Below are positions 5,601-8,089 of a stretch of 8,089 nt of DNA, in pieces. The notes below the pieces were generated by a model. The model had not been told where the DNA came from, searched no databases, and saw only the letters and a program-made list of their open reading frames with translations. The DNA is taken from contig CAYSCH010000414.1 of the NCBI GenBank assembly GCA_964429355.1, forward strand, positions 1-8,089. The letters run 5' to 3'. A program made the translations under genes and the position numbers. Every line of letters begins with the position of its first letter. The first letter of the stretch is position 1. Source of the DNA: JAAYAY01 sp964429355 (lineage in GTDB: Bacteria > Planctomycetota > Planctomycetia > Pirellulales > Thermoguttaceae).

Positions 5601-7813
5601 AGAAGGATTCGAACGAGAGCCTGCTGAAAACGCGTGGGCGCGATCTGATCGTGGACGGCCTCAAGTCGTTTGTCCTAATGCCGACCAAGCTGCTTGCCAT
5701 CGAACGCCAGCAGTACCTGGGACGCCCCGCTCCGGAGCGGCTGTGGGAGGCTCCGTGCCGTGACGGACGCTGCATGATCAAAGCGGGAGACCACATCGTC
5801 GTCGGCTGTAACGACGGACTCGACGTGTACACGGCAAGCGACGGCTCCTGCGTCGCTCGCGTCCCGCTTCAGAACGGCGATATCGAAAGCCTCGCGTATC
5901 ATGCCGGACGGCTTTTCGTGAGTGTACGTGACGGACGGATCCTCTGCTTGACTCACAGCCCTGACGAAAAGCCGAGGTACGCTGTCGCAAGGAAGAAGGA
6001 ATCCGTGCCGGAGATTCTCTCACCTGCGACTACAGCAAGGGCGGAGGCGCTCGTGGCCGCGTCCCAGGTACGCAAGGGCTATGCCCTGGTTCTCGGGGCC
6101 AACAACGGCGATCTGGTACGAGGTCTCTTGCAGGTCAGCGAAATGCGAGTCGTCTGCTCCGAAAGCGACGCTTACGACGCAGCCGCGTTGCGGCTCGCAT
6201 TACACCGGGAGGGGCTGAACGGCCTTCGCTGTGAGGTCCATACCCGGGAAGGCGACCGGTTACCGTACCGCCCGTATCTGTTTAACCTGATCGTCGCCGA
6301 CAGCGCGTCTCGCGTGCAGGCCACCGAACTCCTCCGCGTCCTTCGCCCATGCGGCGGAGTGCTGCTTGCAGACTCTGCAGACAGCCTGTCAAAGGCTGCG
6401 GACGGGATAACCGGCGAGACCTTCGAACCTTCGTTGGAGACCAGTTGCCGATTCGGCTTCCGACGTGGTCTCTTGTCCGGGAGCGGTGCATGGACGCATG
6501 GCTACGGTGATCTCGGCAATACGGCCTGCTCCAACGATCGCACTAAGTTTGGACCGATGGATATTCTCTGGTTCGGACGGCCCGGCACGCAGTTCATGCT
6601 GGAGCGTCATATCAAGGGGACCTCGCCGCTGGTAGACAATGGGTTGCTGTACGTAACCGGAAACGATTACCTGGCCGGCCTCGATGCCTACAACGGTACG
6701 ATTCTGTGGGAAAACCATCTCGCAGGCAGCGGCCGCGTAGCCATGTTGAAGGACTGCGGGAACATGGCGACCGCCGACGGACTGCTCTACGTCGCGACCG
6801 ACAATGAATGCGTCGTCTTCCACGGCCGCACAGGCAGAGAACAGACCCGTTTCCCGGCAGCCCCGCAAGACTCGAAAGCGCACTGGGGATACATCGCCGC
6901 AGCCGGAGACCTCCTCATCGGCAGCACGACGATGCCGGACGCCGAACTCAAGCCCGGAAACAGGGAAGACTATGCAACGGTCTGGAAACACTTCAAGCCG
7001 GTCGTCGTCAGCACCTCGCTATTCGCTTTGGACCGCAAGACCGGTCGCCGGGTCTGGACGTGGACCCCACCCTCGGGCACGGTCCTGAATCCCACCATCA
7101 CCATTTTGGACGGCAAGGTGTGTTTCGTTGAAAGCACCAATCCCCCGACTGCTTCGAATGCGAACGGCAAGGTCCCGTTGCAGGCCTTGTTCGAGGGCGG
7201 CCCGCGGCTAACGGCCCTTGCCCTGGATACGGGGAAGGTCGCGTGGCAGAGGGAGATGGACCTGAGCACCTTCCACCACGCGATCTACATGTCGGGCAAT
7301 AACCACGTGCTCGTGCTGACGGGCACCCGACACGATACCGTTGACGAAAAACAGATGATCCAGTACCGACTGATCGGCGTCGACGTCGCAACCGGACACG
7401 AACTCTGGCACAACGACAACACCCCCTCGCGCGGACATATCCTGGACGGTGGCCATGGTGAGCAGACCCAACACCCCGCGATCGTTGGGGACATTGTCTA
7501 TGGCCCCGGTTTCGCAAGGAAATTGCAGGACGGTGCCAAACACGACGGTTGGCTCTGGAACAAGAGTCCGCAGTGTGCCACGCTCTCGGCCTCGGCGCAC
7601 TACGCGTTCAGTCGCCAGGACGGCAACCCCACAATGGAAGCATTCGATGACGGAAAGGCCCTCAAGCTCACCCGCGTCACTCGCCCCGGGTGTTGGATCA
7701 ACACGATTCCGGCAGGCGGCATCGTTCTCATTCCCGAGGCCAGCTCCGGCTGCACCTGTGGGTATTCCGTGCGAACGTCCCTCGCATTGTGCCCGCGCCT
7801 GGAAGAGGAGTGA
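2645..7813 (+). CDS. Giant exported NPCBM / PQQ beta-propeller protein with inserted methyltransferase-like domain
   Basis: The 1722-residue product begins at GTG. Order of parts: export signal with arginines at 4, 6 and 8 and a hydrophobic stretch at 9-26; tandem PVC-type extracellular repeats, about 30-365; an NPCBM-like carbohydrate-binding domain, about 370-525; a helical, coiled-coil-prone spacer with CxxxC-like cysteines, about 525-710; first PQQ-type propeller segment from WTTFRGD at 712 to about 1130, with blade motifs LNAIDGSERW (798-807), LNAEDGAVVW (838-847) and VNAQTGETTW (898-907); a class I methyltransferase-like domain, about 1133-1265; a second propeller segment from WTHGYGD at 1283 to the end, with LDAYNGTILW (1346-1355), LDRKTGRRVW (1462-1471) and VDVATGHELW (1579-1588). 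It ends with PEASSGCTCGY and a short tail. LLAC at 15-18 resembles a lipobox, but hydrophobic residues continue after it, so lipoprotein status is unsure. The propeller motifs also occur in BamB-like scaffolds, so PQQ binding is not implied. It is likely a surface or periplasmic glycan-related protein; its activity is unknown. Confidence 0.85.
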   Translation: MTNRIRPRVLFPALLLACLAANIAIGGVTVGRVDVEPSGGSVAERPAAGIAAESPGAGLVVSGENCGDWGLGVGATKDAPKGIGMFQAHGVLMASLSECLPKDNRGGLEVTGATTSTSGNSLNGATWVAGFTAAGNGAEANYDFGFAYFPFADGWIGGHLAPKGEQILASGNLPPGTTVSLAERARSGEIVLKMPGIDSCEDGMLFTIAAANGDNVTAVGPLEDGSGWHIRNADESQDFKNEEHCNLSFVYLPYAAPGLIGGWVAEDGHVLNGCGSFGVLHPAAGRYEILIPGRTGEDGILLVEVAKIAAEGVEDNVVAWDYSPDACDGQGGFVVESYDQPDFSDQDVMFYFAFIPFANSLSPKADPADSVSAFICRDNWADSMVAARDLTAAQAGETDGFKPFFSGIRRPGDKPVPVNIAVTGLQQLWLIVDAVDGNSDDEAQWLHPALVMADGIRRPLSEQTPTLVRVGKGELRKDDDNLSVHASSLLCYEVPDAAVRFEAQAGLRVGAGGKASVAFSVVDRHDRKPLWRGEICPALKEKYPEHMARLTRHAEAATGLRWFDPRTCEPVLKCGLQQMEEELGGLIAILKTDGNDPTSLLRRYDECVRLLERMTGLREQFWQTSPALSRIMDYPELTVNGLRAKLARIRDNAPALEAEVVCHETELQACEAMCTEVLQTALAGNADALERLSTIADRLNNLAAWVDRSSGWTTFRGDNRRTGVSREALALPLAVVWEHQPSTPPAPAWPLPRTNNPAPTPEHLDLQPTLTYDWAHHVVTTDGRVFYASSGDDSVVCLNAIDGSERWRFIAEGPFRTVPILSRDRIYAGSDDGWFYCLNAEDGAVVWRNRAGAGDMRLPGNGRMISQWPVRSAICIDPGVVIFGAGVFPTQGTLLRAVNAQTGETTWQQNVSFPPQGSMLATSSRLYVPSGRTPFYAFDIETGKSLTSVGRSDSWGRDLPGGTRAVAIGDNIATGPGEDGMIHLFEKDSNESLLKTRGRDLIVDGLKSFVLMPTKLLAIERQQYLGRPAPERLWEAPCRDGRCMIKAGDHIVVGCNDGLDVYTASDGSCVARVPLQNGDIESLAYHAGRLFVSVRDGRILCLTHSPDEKPRYAVARKKESVPEILSPATTARAEALVAASQVRKGYALVLGANNGDLVRGLLQVSEMRVVCSESDAYDAAALRLALHREGLNGLRCEVHTREGDRLPYRPYLFNLIVADSASRVQATELLRVLRPCGGVLLADSADSLSKAADGITGETFEPSLETSCRFGFRRGLLSGSGAWTHGYGDLGNTACSNDRTKFGPMDILWFGRPGTQFMLERHIKGTSPLVDNGLLYVTGNDYLAGLDAYNGTILWENHLAGSGRVAMLKDCGNMATADGLLYVATDNECVVFHGRTGREQTRFPAAPQDSKAHWGYIAAAGDLLIGSTTMPDAELKPGNREDYATVWKHFKPVVVSTSLFALDRKTGRRVWTWTPPSGTVLNPTITILDGKVCFVESTNPPTASNANGKVPLQALFEGGPRLTALALDTGKVAWQREMDLSTFHHAIYMSGNNHVLVLTGTRHDTVDEKQMIQYRLIGVDVATGHELWHNDNTPSRGHILDGGHGEQTQHPAIVGDIVYGPGFARKLQDGAKHDGWLWNKSPQCATLSASAHYAFSRQDGNPTMEAFDDGKALKLTRVTRPGCWINTIPAGGIVLIPEASSGCTCGYSVRTSLALCPRLEEE
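3071..3718 (+). repeat. Tandem 103-residue protein repeat in the large gene
   Basis: The motif aromatic-x-aromatic-x-P-aromatic-A occurs three times: FAYFPFAD (146-153), FVYLPYAA (249-256) and FAFIPFAN (352-359). The prolines at 150, 253 and 356 are exactly 103 residues apart. After the first two copies comes a Gly-Trp or Gly-Leu step, then IGG, and later a GxxxxEDG turn (EDG at 201-203 and 297-299). This shows two full tandem units plus a closing motif. I know similar repeats from secreted planctomycete proteins, where their function is undescribed; an extracellular beta-sandwich or ligand-binding module is inferred. Confidence 0.6.
3752..4219 (+). other. NPCBM-like carbohydrate-binding domain within the large protein
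   Basis: Residues about 370-525 contain a core typical of the NPCBM family: PVPVNIAVTGLQQLWLIVDA, followed by WLHPALVMADG and later LSVHASSLLCYEVPDAAVRF and an AGLRVGAGGKASVAFSVV strand pair. NPCBM modules accompany glycoside hydrolases and bind galactose-type glycans or cell-surface sugars. Here it would direct the propeller part to a glycan. Boundaries are approximate and were judged by eye. Confidence 0.6.
6041..6439 (+). other. Class I SAM-methyltransferase-like domain inserted between propeller halves
   Basis: Residues about 1133-1265 follow the Rossmann methyltransferase order. GYALVLGANNGDL (1145-1157) fits motif I, with glycines at 1151 and 1155. MRVVCSESD forms the second strand, with an acidic end that would hold the ribose. 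FNLIVADSA is the fourth strand and LLRVLRPCGGVLLADS the fifth-strand region. Motif I has GANNG in place of the standard GxGxG, so SAM binding is possible but not certain. The domain sits in a protein with an export signal, where SAM is not normally present; it may be a structural relic or bind another ligand. PQQ-repeat segments flank it on both sides. Confidence 0.6.
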
Positions 7814-7823
7814 CCAATCGAAA

Positions 7824-7840
7824 TTTGGGTCCGACCCGAA
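7824..7840. repeat. REP-like palindrome just after the large gene
   Basis: GGGTC (7827-7831) and GACCC (7833-7837) flank a single C, and TTT before and GAA after extend the RNA stem through a U-G and two U-A pairs. It starts ten bases after the stop codon. There is no T-run after it, so it is a weak terminator candidate. It resembles GGGGTCxGACCCC palindromes that are scattered between genes in many environmental genomes and linked to REP-associated transposases; that link is from general knowledge. Confidence 0.4.
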
Positions 7841-7858
7841 AGTCACGCATGGTGCATA

Positions 7859-8089
7859 GTGCTCCAAACCTCTCGACCAGGCCCAGCCAGCAAACCGCCG
7901 GCTGCCTTCACGGCCGCCCAGGGGCAGTATCTGGCTAATATCGATCTGTATCGCAGGAAAACCAATAGAGAGAGACCCGAAGATGTAAAAACTCGCTCCT
8001 GCCGACCAGGCCGCCCCCACATCATGGGGCTATTGGGTGGTGCCCGACCTCCCGCTGGCCGAAAGGCAATCCTCAAGTCATATACCACC
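7859..8089 (+). pseudogene. Fragment resembling the start of a small winged-helix DNA-binding protein
   Basis: The frame is open from the stop of the large gene to the window edge. In it, AAFTAAQGQYLANIDLYRRK (from about 7901) resembles the conserved opening of small planctomycete and cyanobacterial LexA-type winged-helix proteins, which I recall as FTxxQGQYLAFIxxYTKxxxRPPAEADMQRYF. After RERPED the match fades: the next part only loosely recalls the recognition helix and seems to shift frame. There is no ATG in a suitable place; GTG at 7859 is the only upstream start candidate and has no clear ribosome-binding site. I read it as a degraded copy, but an intact divergent gene running past the edge cannot be excluded. 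Confidence 0.33.

Noticed and set aside
4778..7813. PQQ-dependent alcohol dehydrogenase or BamB annotation of the large gene
   Set aside because: Only the blade motifs match. The size, extra domains and methyltransferase-like insert fit neither enzyme nor assembly factor, and no quinoprotein active-site set could be identified.
7874..8012. Direct repeat CGACCAGGCC at 7874-7883 and 8003-8012
   Set aside because: Ten GC-rich bases with no extended match on either side; likely chance.
7208..8020. A 270-residue minus-strand frame across the end of the large gene
   Set aside because: It is antisense to conserved propeller blades and has no motifs; read as a composition shadow.
1..8089. tRNA, rRNA, CRISPR array or intact insertion sequence
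   Set aside because: No cloverleaf, rRNA-like stretch, regularly spaced repeat array or intact transposase was seen on either strand.

Overview
This GC-rich window comes from a bacterium, most likely a planctomycete or a close PVC-group relative. The evidence is the gene content: a secreted neutral-ceramidase-family hydrolase beside a giant exported protein. That protein joins an NPCBM-like carbohydrate-binding domain, PQQ-type beta-propeller repeats and an inserted methyltransferase-like fold. I know this architecture from that group; taxonomy is inferred from family knowledge, not from a search.

Layout. (1) Positions 1-818 hold no intact gene. The minus strand carries protein-like stretches that change frame at least three times (about 106-700), read as a decayed gene of unknown family. 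(2) 819-2258 (+) is an intact 479-residue secreted protein with the neutral/alkaline non-lysosomal ceramidase fold, but without the usual serine motif and without the C-terminal domain of true ceramidases. (3) 2259-2644 is a 386-base gap with a 62-base symmetric imperfect stem-loop followed by a T-rich run, a short inverted repeat, a C-rich tract and a possible 17-codon mini-ORF. (4) 2645-7813 (+) is one uninterrupted 1722-residue exported multidomain protein, the main object of interest. (5) 7814-8089 has a REP-like palindrome just after the stop and then a plus-strand stretch resembling the start of a small winged-helix protein, apparently degraded or cut by the window edge.

How the genes may relate. 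Both intact genes lie on the plus strand, each has its own Shine-Dalgarno-like site, and both products have N-terminal export signals, so both probably act outside the cytoplasm. The gap and the terminator-like hairpin suggest separate transcription units or attenuation rather than a tight operon. No pathway can be assigned. Glycan or glycolipid processing at the cell surface is a reasonable but unproven theme. The most unusual feature is the propeller split by a Rossmann-like methyltransferase-type domain in a protein that appears to be exported, where SAM would not be expected.
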